DNA of 64,000 bases from Armatimonadota bacterium (GCA_003577165.1 QEUM01000008.1:1-64000); one strand, 5' to 3'; positions 35,053 through 44,163 are shown, counted from the stretch's first letter. Numbers and translations: made by a program. Notes: generated from the letters alone by a model not told the origin.

Positions 35053-36005
35053 GGCTCGCGGTCTATCGCGCGGGCGTTGGCGTCGTCATCGAAGATGCCC
35101 CGGAGCCGGAACCGGATACCGGCGATTTTTTGGTACAGACTGAAGCCTGCGCGCTTTGTTCGGGCGAGTTGATGCCGTGGTACATGGAGCGAAAGTCGCC
35201 TCACGTGTTGGGACACGAAGTCGCCGGCAGGTGCCTGGCCTCGGACGGGAGCGGTTATTCGCCTGGCGATCGCGTCGCGCCGCACCATCACGCGAACTGC
35301 GGGGAATGTGAGGATTGCCGTCGAGGCGCAGAGGTTCACTGTTCCCGGTGGAAGGCGACGCGATTGATTCCGGGGGGGATGGCCGAGAGGTTCGTCATCC
35401 CGCGGGAGAACCTCTCCGACACGGGGTTGATGAACGACGTGCGCCCGCAAGATGCGGCGCTTGTCGAGCCCGTCGCGTGCGTGCTGAAGTCCATTTCTCG
35501 CGCAGGTGAATTTGAGTCTGCGACGGTAGTGGGCTTGGGCTCGTTTGGGGTGCTGCATTCGGTTCTGCTGATGGAGGCCGGAGCGAACGTCGAAGCCATC
35601 GAACCGAACCCGCAGAGGCGCCGGTGGGCCGAAGAGTTGGGCATTCGCTCGGTCGTCGCGCCAAGCCGGCAGTCGGAGGCGGTGTTCGTCTGTCCGGGAA
35701 ACGAGCCTGCGCTGCGCGTGGGTCTCAACTCGCTCAGACCTGGCGGCACACTCGTTTTGTTCGCTCCCCACGAGCCGGGCGGTTTGGTCGCGATGGACTT
35801 TGAGGACTTGTACTTCCGCGACATCGCTCTCGCCTTCTCTTATTCAGCCGGCAGGACCGAGATGGCCCAGGCCCGTGAAGCGATTCGGCGGGGCGCCGTG
35901 CGAGCCGAGCAGGTGGTGAGCCACTTCATCAGCCTGGACGAACTTCCGGGCGCGTACAGGGCGATGCAGGCGGGTGATATCCTCAAGCCGATGGTGATGT
36001 TCTGA
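35049..36005 (+). CDS. Second zinc-dependent dehydrogenase (MDR family)
   Basis: This 318-residue protein is a distant paralogue of its neighbour. Catalytic zinc ligands are in CALCSGE and LGHEVAG, the EP in VEPVACV, and the structural zinc cluster is CGECEDCRRGAEVHC. The NAD(P) loop is VVGLGSFGVLHS. It overlaps the first dehydrogenase by four bases (ATGA) and the cupin by one, so the three proteins are probably made together and may catalyse successive steps. Confidence 0.85.
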   Translation: MRLAVYRAGVGVVIEDAPEPEPDTGDFLVQTEACALCSGELMPWYMERKSPHVLGHEVAGRCLASDGSGYSPGDRVAPHHHANCGECEDCRRGAEVHCSRWKATRLIPGGMAERFVIPRENLSDTGLMNDVRPQDAALVEPVACVLKSISRAGEFESATVVGLGSFGVLHSVLLMEAGANVEAIEPNPQRRRWAEELGIRSVVAPSRQSEAVFVCPGNEPALRVGLNSLRPGGTLVLFAPHEPGGLVAMDFEDLYFRDIALAFSYSAGRTEMAQAREAIRRGAVRAEQVVSHFISLDELPGAYRAMQAGDILKPMVMF

Positions 36006-36409
36006 TGCCGGTCCTGAAGCGGTTCGGCGAAGCCTGGAACGCCATCCCGGAGAAGCAGTACAAGGATGAGCCGGGGTCCTGGCAGGCCGTCGCGCGGAGG
36101 GTGCTCGTGGAGTCGCCGACCCTGGCCTTTCAGACTCGGTACTTCGAGGTTGGCCCTGGGGGCTACACGAGTTTCGAGAAGCACTGCCACGAGCACGTTG
36201 TGGTGGTCGTCGAGGGCGTCGGGCGCGTGCGGTTAGGGGACGCGTGGCATCCGATCGCGCCGGGGGACGTCGTTCACGTCCTGCCGAACGAGCCCCACCA
36301 GTTTAGGAACGACGGGGACGGGCGGCTGGGGTTCGTCTGCATCGTCGACGCGATTCGGGATCGTCCGACCCTGCTCCGAGACACCGAACCTGCGGACGAA
36401 CGTCAATAA
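36005..36409 (+). CDS. Cupin-domain protein
   Basis: This 134-residue single-domain cupin has motif 1 as SFEKHCHEHVVVVVEG (the metal-binding His residues are visible) and motif 2 as PIAPGDVVHVLPNEPHQFRN. Such proteins are metal-dependent isomerases, dioxygenases or binding proteins. Overlap with the dehydrogenase stop (TGATG) suggests it works on a product or substrate of the same pathway. The specific role is unknown. Confidence 0.85.
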   Translation: MPVLKRFGEAWNAIPEKQYKDEPGSWQAVARRVLVESPTLAFQTRYFEVGPGGYTSFEKHCHEHVVVVVEGVGRVRLGDAWHPIAPGDVVHVLPNEPHQFRNDGDGRLGFVCIVDAIRDRPTLLRDTEPADERQ

Positions 36410-36410
36410 G

Positions 36411-37550
36411 ATGGTGAGATTCACGCGATCGGGTCTGGCGGTGGCCGCGCTGTGCGCGGCTGCAGTCATCTTTGGCCAGTCGTCGGCCGAGGACGAGGCG
36501 ATCAAGCGCGAGCGCGAGAACGACGTCAAACTCGGGAAGGAGTACAGCGAGAGACTCGACAAGGAACTGAAGTTCGTTGAGGACGCGGAAAAGGTCGCGT
36601 TCGTTGCCCGCATCGGCGCGAAGTTAGCGGAGGTCGCGAACGCCACACCGGTGAGCGCGCAGTACGGAGACAAGAGGTTCTTCGCGTTCGAGTACACCTT
36701 CAAACTCATCGACGACAAGGACGTAAACGCATTCTCGATTCCAGGTGGTTTCATTTACGTTCACTCAGGACTGCTTGATTACGTGCAGAGCGAAGATGAG
36801 TTGGCGGCGGTCATCTCTCACGAGATCGCGCACGCGGCGCATCGGCATGTTCCCACGCTCATCAAAGAGAGGAGCAAAATTGACTTGTGGACGCTTCCCG
36901 TCGTCATCGGGGCGCTTCTTAGCGGCTCGCCCGAGGCGGGCACGATTTTGTTCACCAAAGATTTGCTGACACAGGCTCTCACAAGCGGGTGGAGCCAACT
37001 TGCGGAAGTGGACGCGGACTTCGCGGGCGCCCACTACATGCTGAAAACGGATTACAATCCGGTTGCGCTTTTGACGTTCATGGAGCGCTTGGCCTATCGA
37101 GATCGGAATGGGCCTAACTTCGATTTGGGAATTCATCGAACGCACCCTCCATCGAAAGAGAGGGCTCGGGCTTTATTGAGATTCCTGAAGGAGCACGGCG
37201 TGCCGATCGAGCGCAGCAAGGTGACGACGGAGTTTCGCGTTACCTCCAGCATCGTTGACACAGGCATTCAGCTGAAGTTCGGACAGAGGCCGCTATTCGT
37301 GTTAGCGGGCGACGACGCCGCGGCGCGCGCGGACGAAATGGTCCTTGCCCTCAATCGCTTCTTCGACGCGACTCCGCAACAGTTCGAAGTCAAATTATTC
37401 GGGCGCAAGATACTGTGGAACTCCAAGACTCTGCTGGAGTTCGACGAGCGCGACGCGAGAGAAGGCGTGTCGCCGCAAGCCTTTGCAGCGGAAGCCTACG
37501 AGAAGATTCGCGGAGCGTTGTTCGCGCTCTCCATGAGAATCACGAACTGA
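36411..37550 (+). CDS. M48 family metalloprotease, exported
   Basis: The 379-residue protein has a signal peptide (VAALCAAAVIFGQSSA) and an M48 peptidase domain. The zinc motif is SHEIAHAAHRH, with the third ligand in the EVDADFAG motif about 60 residues later. It resembles BepA/YfgC-type proteases that survey envelope proteins, though I see no clear TPR tail. The ATG is one base after the cupin stop, so it is cotranscribed, perhaps without functional connection. Confidence 0.88.
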   Translation: MVRFTRSGLAVAALCAAAVIFGQSSAEDEAIKRERENDVKLGKEYSERLDKELKFVEDAEKVAFVARIGAKLAEVANATPVSAQYGDKRFFAFEYTFKLIDDKDVNAFSIPGGFIYVHSGLLDYVQSEDELAAVISHEIAHAAHRHVPTLIKERSKIDLWTLPVVIGALLSGSPEAGTILFTKDLLTQALTSGWSQLAEVDADFAGAHYMLKTDYNPVALLTFMERLAYRDRNGPNFDLGIHRTHPPSKERARALLRFLKEHGVPIERSKVTTEFRVTSSIVDTGIQLKFGQRPLFVLAGDDAAARADEMVLALNRFFDATPQQFEVKLFGRKILWNSKTLLEFDERDAREGVSPQAFAAEAYEKIRGALFALSMRITN

Positions 37551-37555
37551 GACGT

Positions 37556-38761
37556 TTACTTGGCTGCAGCGAGCGCTCGCTCAAACGCTTTCAGGATCTC
37601 ATCCGCGAGGGTCGGGCCGTGGAAGGACAGTGTCGCCTCATACTCGCCGAGGGCGTATTCTTCCGCTGTGAGGATGTAACCCAGCCACTCGTTCGCAAAG
37701 CTGACGATCACCGGATACTCGATGCCGGCGGCGCGAGCCTTTTCCAGAACGCGTCGGCCTACGGCGGAGGAGGGTTCTCCCGGGATTCCGATGAATGCAA
37801 TGGGCCCCAGGCGAATCAGAGTTACGTCGGCTTTGTCGGGCGCGAAGCCTGAGACCACGATCTTCGCCAAGGCTTCCGGCACGCCGTTGCGCTCCGCGAA
37901 TTTCGGGTGGGGGGTGATGGCCGGCATGGTCACGGCGATTCGGACGGCCTTCAGGGTTCCGAGCCGAGAAGCGGAAAACGTGCGGCTCGACTTCTTGGCG
38001 GATTCGAGGGCCGTCTTCATTTCGGCGATGCCTGCGTCGCCGCGAGCGTTGCCGGGAGGAGCGGGGGACACGTCGCCCGCCGCGCCCTGTAGGAACAGCC
38101 GCGGTGTTTGCCAGCCCATCCAGGCGCCCGGCCAATCTCCGGAGGTCTGATTGAATTCCGCGTCCCGGAGAGTGGGGTGGGCGGCGTAGTTCAGGACCGT
38201 GTAGTTGGCGGTGCGGGTTTCGAAGCGAATTTCGGTGACGGTCTTGATGGGCGGCGCGCCTTCGGCTCTGGAGCGGTTCGCATCGGCTTCGCCGACGAAC
38301 ACCGTGACGCGCTCCAACGATTTCGTATCTTCGCTGCGGTATAGGGTCTTTGAGAGTTGCTCCGCGTACCATTCGAACTGCTTTGAGTTGAACACGGCGA
38401 TGCCGGGCACCTTCATCCTCATTTTTCGATTGAGCATCTGGCTGTCGGGAGCGCAGTGAGTGTGCGTTGCCGCGAGCAGCAGCACGGGACGCTCGCCGTA
38501 CTTCGCGGCCTCTTGAGCAACTTCCTCGGCGAGGCTTCCGGGGATTGTGAGCATCTCCGCCGCGATGATTGCGACGTCGGTTTGCCCCTGTTGGATGCGG
38601 AGCGTGCGCGCCGACAGGCGCTCGCCAATTCCATCCATTAGTTTGTCCTTCCGCTCTGTATAGCCGCCGAGAGGAAGGTTCTCCTTCGGCGTGATGTCTT
38701 GAAAGTCGTAAGACACAAGAAGAGGAGCTGAGACGAAAGCGAAGAGCAGGGAAGAGATCAT
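37556..38761 (-). CDS. Neutral/alkaline ceramidase-like secreted protein
   Basis: This 401-residue protein has a signal peptide and matches the N-terminal domain of neutral/alkaline non-lysosomal ceramidases. Characteristic segments are TPKENLPLGGYTERK, LLAATHTHCAPDS (zinc-site His residues), NYAAHPT and LQGAAGDVSP. It is shorter than full ceramidases, which carry an additional C-terminal domain. Substrates of the short bacterial relatives are not established. The ATG overlaps the stop of the upstream DUF4424-like gene (ATGA). Confidence 0.8.
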   Translation of the reverse strand: MISSLLFAFVSAPLLVSYDFQDITPKENLPLGGYTERKDKLMDGIGERLSARTLRIQQGQTDVAIIAAEMLTIPGSLAEEVAQEAAKYGERPVLLLAATHTHCAPDSQMLNRKMRMKVPGIAVFNSKQFEWYAEQLSKTLYRSEDTKSLERVTVFVGEADANRSRAEGAPPIKTVTEIRFETRTANYTVLNYAAHPTLRDAEFNQTSGDWPGAWMGWQTPRLFLQGAAGDVSPAPPGNARGDAGIAEMKTALESAKKSSRTFSASRLGTLKAVRIAVTMPAITPHPKFAERNGVPEALAKIVVSGFAPDKADVTLIRLGPIAFIGIPGEPSSAVGRRVLEKARAAGIEYPVIVSFANEWLGYILTAEEYALGEYEATLSFHGPTLADEILKAFERALAAAK

Positions 38762-39873
38762 CGCGAAGTGGTGGGAAGCGTGATGGCCACTCTTTCTTCG
38801 GCAGAGATGTAGTTGTATGTGCCGCCGAGGGCCAGGATGAGGTCCTTGAGGAAAACGTAGTCTGCGGGCACGGGAATGCCGATCGGGTATCGAGCGGATC
38901 GCAGCGGCCGCCGCAGCGTGAGCACTTGGCCATCCCCTGTCTTGACTTTGTCCGGCTGCTCAAACTCGAGATTGTTTCCGAACATATCGCACTCAGGAAG
39001 CGCGTAGCCAATCCAGTCATATTCTCCTTCTGGCCGACCGAAGAACGTCGGAAGCGAATCGACCGGGAAGAGGACGTCGGAACCTTCTCGAAACGGTTTG
39101 TAGATGGAGAAGTTTCGGAACATGCAAGCAAAAGAGATCGGCCGGCCATTCAGCGAGAAGTTCCAGAACCCACCGATCATGTGGAGGTCCAGATCGAAGT
39201 CCGGCTCGAAATCCTTCAGCGTGAGTGTGCGAATCCTCGCGCTGGGAGCGCGCCACGGAAGTGTTGTCGGAGCGGTTTCGAATCCGAACTCGTCTTTGAT
39301 TCGGACGGTCTGAATCTCCGGCTTTGAGTACTCCCGCACGCCTGTCCAGTCGACGGTGATCTTCAGGTCGTCGATGTCGTCTTTCCAGGTCGCGCCGGTC
39401 TGGAGGATGTAGGTCATGCCCTTGTCGCCTACGACGGAGCCGTAATTCCGGACCGTGTACTCGACAACCACCTTGCGCGTCTGCCCCTTCTGGAACGCGA
39501 CCTCCTTCAGCCAGACGCCTTTGTAGGCGTCGCCTTGATCCTGCGGCGTCAATGCCTTGTAGGTCACCTTGACTTTGGTGCCGTCCACCCAGGAGGCGAA
39601 CTTCTCGATGCTCGGGCCGGCGACGTCGCCGCTTCCCTGTTCGGGAAAAGCCATCGTGACTCTTGTTCCTCCGCCGCTGTTCTTGAACGTAAAGGTCACC
39701 TTCACGCGTGTCACGTCATCGCCAAGAACGATGCGCAGGTCCTCCGAGACGAGTTGGATTTGATCGTTTGGAGCGAACGCTCCCGCGCCGCCTGAGGCGA
39801 TCCAACTCCCGTCGTTGGCCATTGCGGCCGCAGCGAGTAGGGGGAGAGTGCAAAGCGCAGCGCTCTTTCTCAT
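38758..39873 (-). CDS. Secreted DUF4424-like protein with copper-amine-oxidase-N-like tail
   Basis: The mature start is an ATG at 39873, giving 371 residues with a signal peptide (LPLLAAAAMA). The N-terminal part (SEDLRIVLGDDVTRVKVTFT then FKNSGGGTRVTMAFPEQ) resembles DUF4424. The last ~35 residues (VFLKDLILALGGTYNYISAE) look like one repeat of the copper amine oxidase N-domain, which is a binding module and not the enzyme. CATAAT ends 6 bases before the start, so it is probably leaderless. The frame extends upstream to 40038 but without plausible coding content. Confidence 0.65.
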   Translation of the reverse strand: MRKSAALCTLPLLAAAAMANDGSWIASGGAGAFAPNDQIQLVSEDLRIVLGDDVTRVKVTFTFKNSGGGTRVTMAFPEQGSGDVAGPSIEKFASWVDGTKVKVTYKALTPQDQGDAYKGVWLKEVAFQKGQTRKVVVEYTVRNYGSVVGDKGMTYILQTGATWKDDIDDLKITVDWTGVREYSKPEIQTVRIKDEFGFETAPTTLPWRAPSARIRTLTLKDFEPDFDLDLHMIGGFWNFSLNGRPISFACMFRNFSIYKPFREGSDVLFPVDSLPTFFGRPEGEYDWIGYALPECDMFGNNLEFEQPDKVKTGDGQVLTLRRPLRSARYPIGIPVPADYVFLKDLILALGGTYNYISAEERVAITLPTTSR

Positions 39874-39879
39874 GGAAGC

Positions 39880-39885
39880 ATTATG
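39880..39885 (-). promoter_or_regulatory. -10 box for the leaderless 39873 gene
   Basis: CATAAT on the minus strand ends 6 bases before the ATG at 39873. Confidence 0.45.
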
Positions 39886-39937
39886 GACGGCCGGGATGCG
39901 GAGGAAGGGACGGCGGACGCGTCGAATCTCCTCTTCG

Positions 39938-40918
39938 ATGAAGATCGGTCTCTTCATAGCGCTTTTTGGAGATAAGAGCCTCGAGAAGGCCCTCGACACT
40001 GCTAAGCAGGAGGGAGTCGAGGCGGTCGAAATCGGCACAGGGAACTACCCTGGCTCGCCGCACCTGAAAGTGGACAAACTCCTGGAATCGAAGGCCGAGC
40101 GAGCGAAGCTGCAGAAGGCGATCTCAGATCGGGGGCTGACTCTGTCCGCACTGAGTTGTCATGGGAATCCTCTTCACCCGCAGAAGAAGATCGCGCGAGC
40201 CCATCATGAGGTCTTCGAGAAGTCCGTCAGACTCGCGGCGGCTCTCGACGTGCCGGTCGTCAACGGCTTTTCCGGATGTCCCGGGGAGGGGCCAGGTTCT
40301 AAGTTTCCGAACTGGGTGACCTGCGCGTGGCCCGACGAGTTTCGCGAAGTTCTGGAGTGGCAGTGGAAGGAGAGTGTGTTTCCATACTGGGCAGAGCAGG
40401 CGAAACTGCTCGCGAAGCACAAGGTCAAGTTCGGAATTGAGATGCATCCGGGCTTCGTGTGCTATTCGAACGACACCCTGCTGAAACTGCGGAACGGAGT
40501 GAAGAACGGCGAGTGGATCGGCGCGAACTTCGATCCATCGCACCTTTGGTGGCAGGGCGCGGATCCGATCGCTGCGGTGCGGCAATTGGGTCAGGAAGGA
40601 GCGCTCTTCCACTGCCATGCGAAGGATGCTCGCACCGACCCCTATCAGTCGGCGCTGAACGGCAACCTCGACGCGAAGTCGTATGCTCTCATTCCTCAGA
40701 GGAGTTGGGTGTTTCGGTCGGTCGGCTATGGTCATGGGATCGAATGGTGGAAGGACTTCGTATCGAACCTGCGGATGGTGGGCTACGACTACGTCCTCAG
40801 CATCGAGCATGAAGACGGACTGATGTCGCCGATGGAAGGCCTTCGGAAGGCGTTTAGCGTCCTCAAGCAAGCCGTCATCTCAGAGCCGGCGGGGCCGATG
40901 TTCTGGGCGAAGGAATAA
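39938..40918 (+). CDS. Sugar phosphate isomerase/epimerase (xylose isomerase-like TIM barrel)
   Basis: This 326-residue protein has the AP-endonuclease-2/xylose isomerase-like barrel. Metal-ligand motifs are EIGTGNYPGSPH, SCHGNPLHP, GIEMHPGF (Glu), NFDPSHLWWQG (Asp/His), FHCHAKDAR and SIEHEDG (Glu). Proteins of this type epimerise or isomerise sugars and inositols. I chose the ATG at 39938 because the barrel starts there (MKIGLFIALFGDKS); the longer frame antisense to the DUF4424 gene start is unlikely. A strong terminator follows. Confidence 0.85.
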   Translation: MKIGLFIALFGDKSLEKALDTAKQEGVEAVEIGTGNYPGSPHLKVDKLLESKAERAKLQKAISDRGLTLSALSCHGNPLHPQKKIARAHHEVFEKSVRLAAALDVPVVNGFSGCPGEGPGSKFPNWVTCAWPDEFREVLEWQWKESVFPYWAEQAKLLAKHKVKFGIEMHPGFVCYSNDTLLKLRNGVKNGEWIGANFDPSHLWWQGADPIAAVRQLGQEGALFHCHAKDARTDPYQSALNGNLDAKSYALIPQRSWVFRSVGYGHGIEWWKDFVSNLRMVGYDYVLSIEHEDGLMSPMEGLRKAFSVLKQAVISEPAGPMFWAKE

Positions 40919-40941
40919 GCGCGAACTCAAGCACAAAGAAA

Positions 40942-40976
40942 CAAGGGCCGCAGTCACTGCGGCCCTTGTTCATTTC
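40942..40976. terminator. Bidirectional terminator
   Basis: CAAGGGCCGCAG and CTGCGGCCCTTG form a perfect 12-bp stem with a TCA loop (40942-40968). TTCATTTC follows on the plus strand and AAAGAAAC precedes, giving T-rich tails on both strands. It separates the convergent genes ending at 40918 and 40992. Confidence 0.85.
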
Positions 40977-40991
40977 GATCGCTGACTTCTA

Positions 40992-41606
40992 TTAGCCGCC
41001 CTTTCCGGGTCCGCCGCCTTTGCCGGGCTTGCCGGAGCCCTTGCCCTTCGGGGCGTCGATCTTCCACTTCTTCGACTTCTTGAATTCGCCGACGATGGTG
41101 TCGAGTTTCTTCTTGTCGCCGCCCGAGAGCACGAAGGCTGTAATGATGTCGGGTCGCTTAAACCCGTCCTTCTCGAGTTTCTCCCATACCGAGGGAGGAT
41201 GCTTGAATCGGGACGTCGCGAGGTTGACCCAGATCACGCGGTCGAGGTCTCCCTGCACGCGCATTTTGTTGAACGTGCCGGGATGCCAGCCGAGTTCTTG
41301 CGCGATGACTCCCCAGCCTCGGCCCTTGCCCTTTCTCCACACATCGAGCACGCCCATTTTGGTGTCGCGTGCAATGACGAAAGCGGGCCCGAGGGTTACG
41401 AGGGACTGTCCGGCTTGGGCGCCTGTCCGGATGACGGCCGTGACATCGAGGTCCAGGGCATCGGCGATGAGGAGCGCAGCGGCGGCCTCTGTGACGCTCA
41501 GGCTGTGCTTCTCGACGATCGCAGCGACGCTCAGGTCGGCCTTCGCGAACGGGCCTGCCGTTAGAATGGATGCGCCGATCAACAGCGCGGCAAAGTTTCG
41601 TTTCAC
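40992..41606 (-). CDS. Hypothetical secreted protein with Gly/Lys-rich tail
   Basis: This 204-residue protein starts at a GTG with a perfect GGAGGTG site and has a signal peptide (KRNFAALLIGASILTAGPFA). The body is helical and includes GRGWGVIAQELGWHPGTFNK and two Lys-rich helices. The last ~20 residues are Gly/Lys/Pro-rich (KGKGSGKPGKGGGPGKGG), a low-complexity tail. No family is recognised. Confidence 0.65.
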   Translation of the reverse strand: MKRNFAALLIGASILTAGPFAKADLSVAAIVEKHSLSVTEAAAALLIADALDLDVTAVIRTGAQAGQSLVTLGPAFVIARDTKMGVLDVWRKGKGRGWGVIAQELGWHPGTFNKMRVQGDLDRVIWVNLATSRFKHPPSVWEKLEKDGFKRPDIITAFVLSGGDKKKLDTIVGEFKKSKKWKIDAPKGKGSGKPGKGGGPGKGG

Positions 41607-41699
41607 GGGTAGAAACACCTCCGTTTGGCTTGGGCTGCACGATGCGCCCATGCTTTAAGACGCCACCCCACAAAGAGTGTTCCACGTTTGGAGGGCAGG

Positions 41700-42482
41700 C
41701 TACCCCCCGGTTTCTGCTGCCTTCGCGCGAGCTTGCCTGGCCGTCTGCCAGCGTGCCTGCCAGGGGAAGTCCCGGGGCTCAGGCAGGCGAACGCCAGGCA
41801 GGCCCAAGATCATGATCAGGGCTCTTCGAGGCTGATCGGTACGATTCGGTCCAGTGTAGTGGAGCGTCGCGTTGTGGTGGATCGTGCAGCCGCCAGCGGG
41901 AATCGGATAGGCGACGCCGGAAGATACGTCCGCCCCTATGACCTCGAGGCCGTGGACACGCGGGTCGTCTCCGATCTGGCGGTGCTCGAAGATTGGGCCA
42001 CGGTGGCTGCCGGGAACGAACCACATGCAGCCGTTCTCGAGGGTCGCCGGCTGCAGGGGAATCCAGATGCTCATCGAGTTGTATGCGAAAGCAGGATCCC
42101 AATAGGCTTCGTCTTGATGCCAAGGGGTTTCGGCTGCGGACCCAGCCGGCTTGAGGATGGCGTGCTCGCCACCGTACGCCGCTTCGTCGCCGAGGAGTTG
42201 TTTCGCAACTGAGATGGCGTTCTTTTTCATTAGGGACTCGGCGATCTCTGGGGCGTACTTGGACGGATTGAGAATCTGCGGAAGCGCGGCTCTCGTTTCG
42301 TCTTCGTCTGTGCCGGCTAAGTCGAATTGCTCTCCGACTTCGCGCCCAGCGCGCTGCTCGAATATGCGGTCGTACGCCGCGCGCACAGAAGCGACATCAT
42401 CGGGCGTCGTGATCGCATCGAGAACGAGGTAACCGTTTTCACGGTAGAAGCGGCGCTGCTCGGAGGTGATGTTGATTTCCAA
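41700..42482 (-). CDS. Phytanoyl-CoA dioxygenase family protein
   Basis: This 260-residue Fe(II)/2-oxoglutarate dioxygenase of the PhyH family shows the metal-binding WHQDEAYWDP (HxD) and the distal His and Arg in HHNATLHYTGPNRTDQPRRA. The family hydroxylates diverse small molecules, so the substrate is unknown. The start is a TTG (42482) with AGGAGAG upstream. The last ~25 residues (FPWQARWQTARQARAKAAET) are of low complexity and are encoded by nested inverted repeats. It is the downstream partner of the CBM9-like gene. Confidence 0.85.
   Translation of the reverse strand: MEINITSEQRRFYRENGYLVLDAITTPDDVASVRAAYDRIFEQRAGREVGEQFDLAGTDEDETRAALPQILNPSKYAPEIAESLMKKNAISVAKQLLGDEAAYGGEHAILKPAGSAAETPWHQDEAYWDPAFAYNSMSIWIPLQPATLENGCMWFVPGSHRGPIFEHRQIGDDPRVHGLEVIGADVSSGVAYPIPAGGCTIHHNATLHYTGPNRTDQPRRALIMILGLPGVRLPEPRDFPWQARWQTARQARAKAAETGG
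41735..41799. repeat. Nested inverted repeats in the 3' end of the phyH-like gene
   Basis: GCCTGGC (41735-41741) pairs with GCCAGGC (41793-41799), and inside it GCCTGCC (41755-41761) pairs with GGCAGGC (41782-41788). The structure is inside coding sequence near the stop codon. Confidence 0.6.
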
Positions 42483-42500
42483 AGTGTCTCTCCTGAGAAT

Positions 42501-43508
42501 TTAATCCTCGCGCCACACTTTCGAGTCGTCGCGTATGCAGAGCCGAGCACCGCGACCCTCTTTGTCGACAGTCGTCACTCTTGCGATCCATCCTGAGGAA
42601 GTGAGTTCGATGTCCGCTTTCGTTCCTCCAATCGCAAGGTCCTCGACTTTCGGAGCGTAGGAACCATGCTTATCGTGGTGTCTTCGTTGCGCGTAGTAGA
42701 TCTTATGCAGTTGCTCGCGGGCTGGATACATAGGATCCGGCATATAGGCGTCGGTCCCAGGTTGTTTGGTTGAAAACTGAACGAAGCCCCAACGCTCCGG
42801 CCGATGCATGTCGATGATGCCCTGTGGAGTCCACACCCAGTTGTCCTCCGGTCTTCCTGGGACTTTCTTGTAGGAGCCGTTAACGATGTCCACGAGCCAT
42901 TCGACACGAGAGAAGTTGACTCGCCATTGGTCACCGTGATTCGGGGGAGACGGCCGATTTGCAAACTCCGCGAGGACTCTCCAGGGAAGCGCAATCTCAA
43001 CAGACCAGCCTTCGTCTTTGTCGCTCGGGTCGTTGAGGGTGCCTCGGATGTGCACAGCTGTTTTGAGGCCTGGGATTTCCCATTCATTGAGCGCTGGGCC
43101 GCCGTCCCGGTAAGGCTTGACGAGTCGCAGGTCCCATCCCGTGTTGAGAGCGTTGATCTCGAACTCGTAATACTCGTGATTATCTCCGTCCGGATCGATG
43201 AAGACCTCGAAGTCGTTATCTTGGAAGATGACGGAGTCGTGCTCCGTGAGCGTCGCCCAGACGTGCGGTTCATCCATCTCCGCGCCGATGTAGAAATACT
43301 TGTCGTCCCACAGCATCTTCGCCCGCGTCTTGAATCGCGGTTTCGGACGAATGTCGCCTTCGATGTCGACGAATTCCTCGGTCCAGGGGGCCTTCGTCCA
43401 CTGTTCGTCTCGAAGCGATCCGTCGATAAGGAGAGGACGATCCGCGCGATAGCACACATATCCGCGCGGCGGGCCGACGTCTCGGGGTTCGCTCAACCGG
43501 TCAACCAT
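42501..43508 (-). CDS. CBM9-like carbohydrate-binding domain protein
   Basis: This 335-residue protein resembles the carbohydrate-binding family 9-like domain found in many uncharacterised bacterial proteins: PLLIDGSLRDEQWTKAPWTE, DDKYFYIGAEMDEP, FEVFIDPDGDNHEYYEFEIN and a GWSVEIALPW strand. The C-terminal region is a separate short domain. I chose the ATG at 43508 (GGAG eight bases upstream); a GTG at 43538, also with a purine-rich leader, adds ten residues. No signal peptide is evident from either start. The phyH-like gene follows after 18 bases. Confidence 0.75.
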   Translation of the reverse strand: MVDRLSEPRDVGPPRGYVCYRADRPLLIDGSLRDEQWTKAPWTEEFVDIEGDIRPKPRFKTRAKMLWDDKYFYIGAEMDEPHVWATLTEHDSVIFQDNDFEVFIDPDGDNHEYYEFEINALNTGWDLRLVKPYRDGGPALNEWEIPGLKTAVHIRGTLNDPSDKDEGWSVEIALPWRVLAEFANRPSPPNHGDQWRVNFSRVEWLVDIVNGSYKKVPGRPEDNWVWTPQGIIDMHRPERWGFVQFSTKQPGTDAYMPDPMYPAREQLHKIYYAQRRHHDKHGSYAPKVEDLAIGGTKADIELTSSGWIARVTTVDKEGRGARLCIRDDSKVWRED

Positions 43509-43662
43509 CCAACACACTCCGAGGAGAGGAGTCAGCACCTTACCCCCCCTCCAGTCGCCGCGAGGGAGGCGCGGGTTTCGACGCGCAAAGGGTTCGAAGC
43601 GGCAGTCGCAGGGATTGCGCGCCGTCGCGCCCCAGTGTCATGTCGACATTATGGTCACGCCG

Positions 43663-44163
43663 CTACGACTTGCGGAATTTGAGGCAAACCGAGTTGATGC
43701 AGTAGCGCAGCCCGGTCGGCTTGGGTCCGTCATCGAAGACGTGGCCGAGGTGTCCATTGCACCGAGAGCAATGAACTTCGATGCGCACCATTCCGAGCGA
43801 TCTGTCGGTCTCCTCGCCGACGGCTTTCGGGTTGATCGGCTTCGTGAAACTCGGCCAACCAGTACCGGAATCGAACTTGTCCTTTGAAGAGAAGAGCGGC
43901 AGGCCGCATCCGGCGCAGATGTACGTCCCCTTCTCGTGGTGGTTCCAATAGGCGCCGGTAAACGCTCGCTCTGTGCCCTTCCTGCGTAGAACCCGGAATT
44001 GCTCAGGGGTGAGCCGTCGCTTCCACTCCTCCTCTGTCAGACGGACCTTGCCGTCCGGGCCGGGCTTAGGGAAGTCATCCCCAAGGGGCGACGCAGTGGA
44101 TGCAGCGCAACCGAGCACGAGTCCGGCGAGTGGGGCCATCCAGATTGCCTTCATTGTGTCCAT
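43663..44163 (-). CDS. msrB: Peptide-methionine (R)-S-oxide reductase, exported
   Basis: MsrB reduces methionine-R-sulfoxide in damaged proteins. The 166-residue protein has the zinc-binding CAGC and CSRC pairs, [28 protein letters not shown] and the catalytic cysteine in [12 protein letters not shown] lipoprotein-type signal ([10 protein letters not shown]) suggests an envelope-located form. The start is an ATG at 44163 or 44154. It is divergent from the VOC gene, and the shared gap holds a consensus promoter directed to the latter. Confidence 0.93.
   Translation of the reverse strand: MDTMKAIWMAPLAGLVLGCAASTASPLGDDFPKPGPDGKVRLTEEEWKRRLTPEQFRVLRRKGTERAFTGAYWNHHEKGTYICAGCGLPLFSSKDKFDSGTGWPSFTKPINPKAVGEETDRSLGMVRIEVHCSRCNGHLGHVFDDGPKPTGLRYCINSVCLKFRKS

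Noticed and set aside
37638-39149. 503-codon minus-strand ORF across the ceramidase-like and DUF4424-like genes
   Set aside because: It is another frame of the same strand; the two real genes have signal peptides and conserved motifs.
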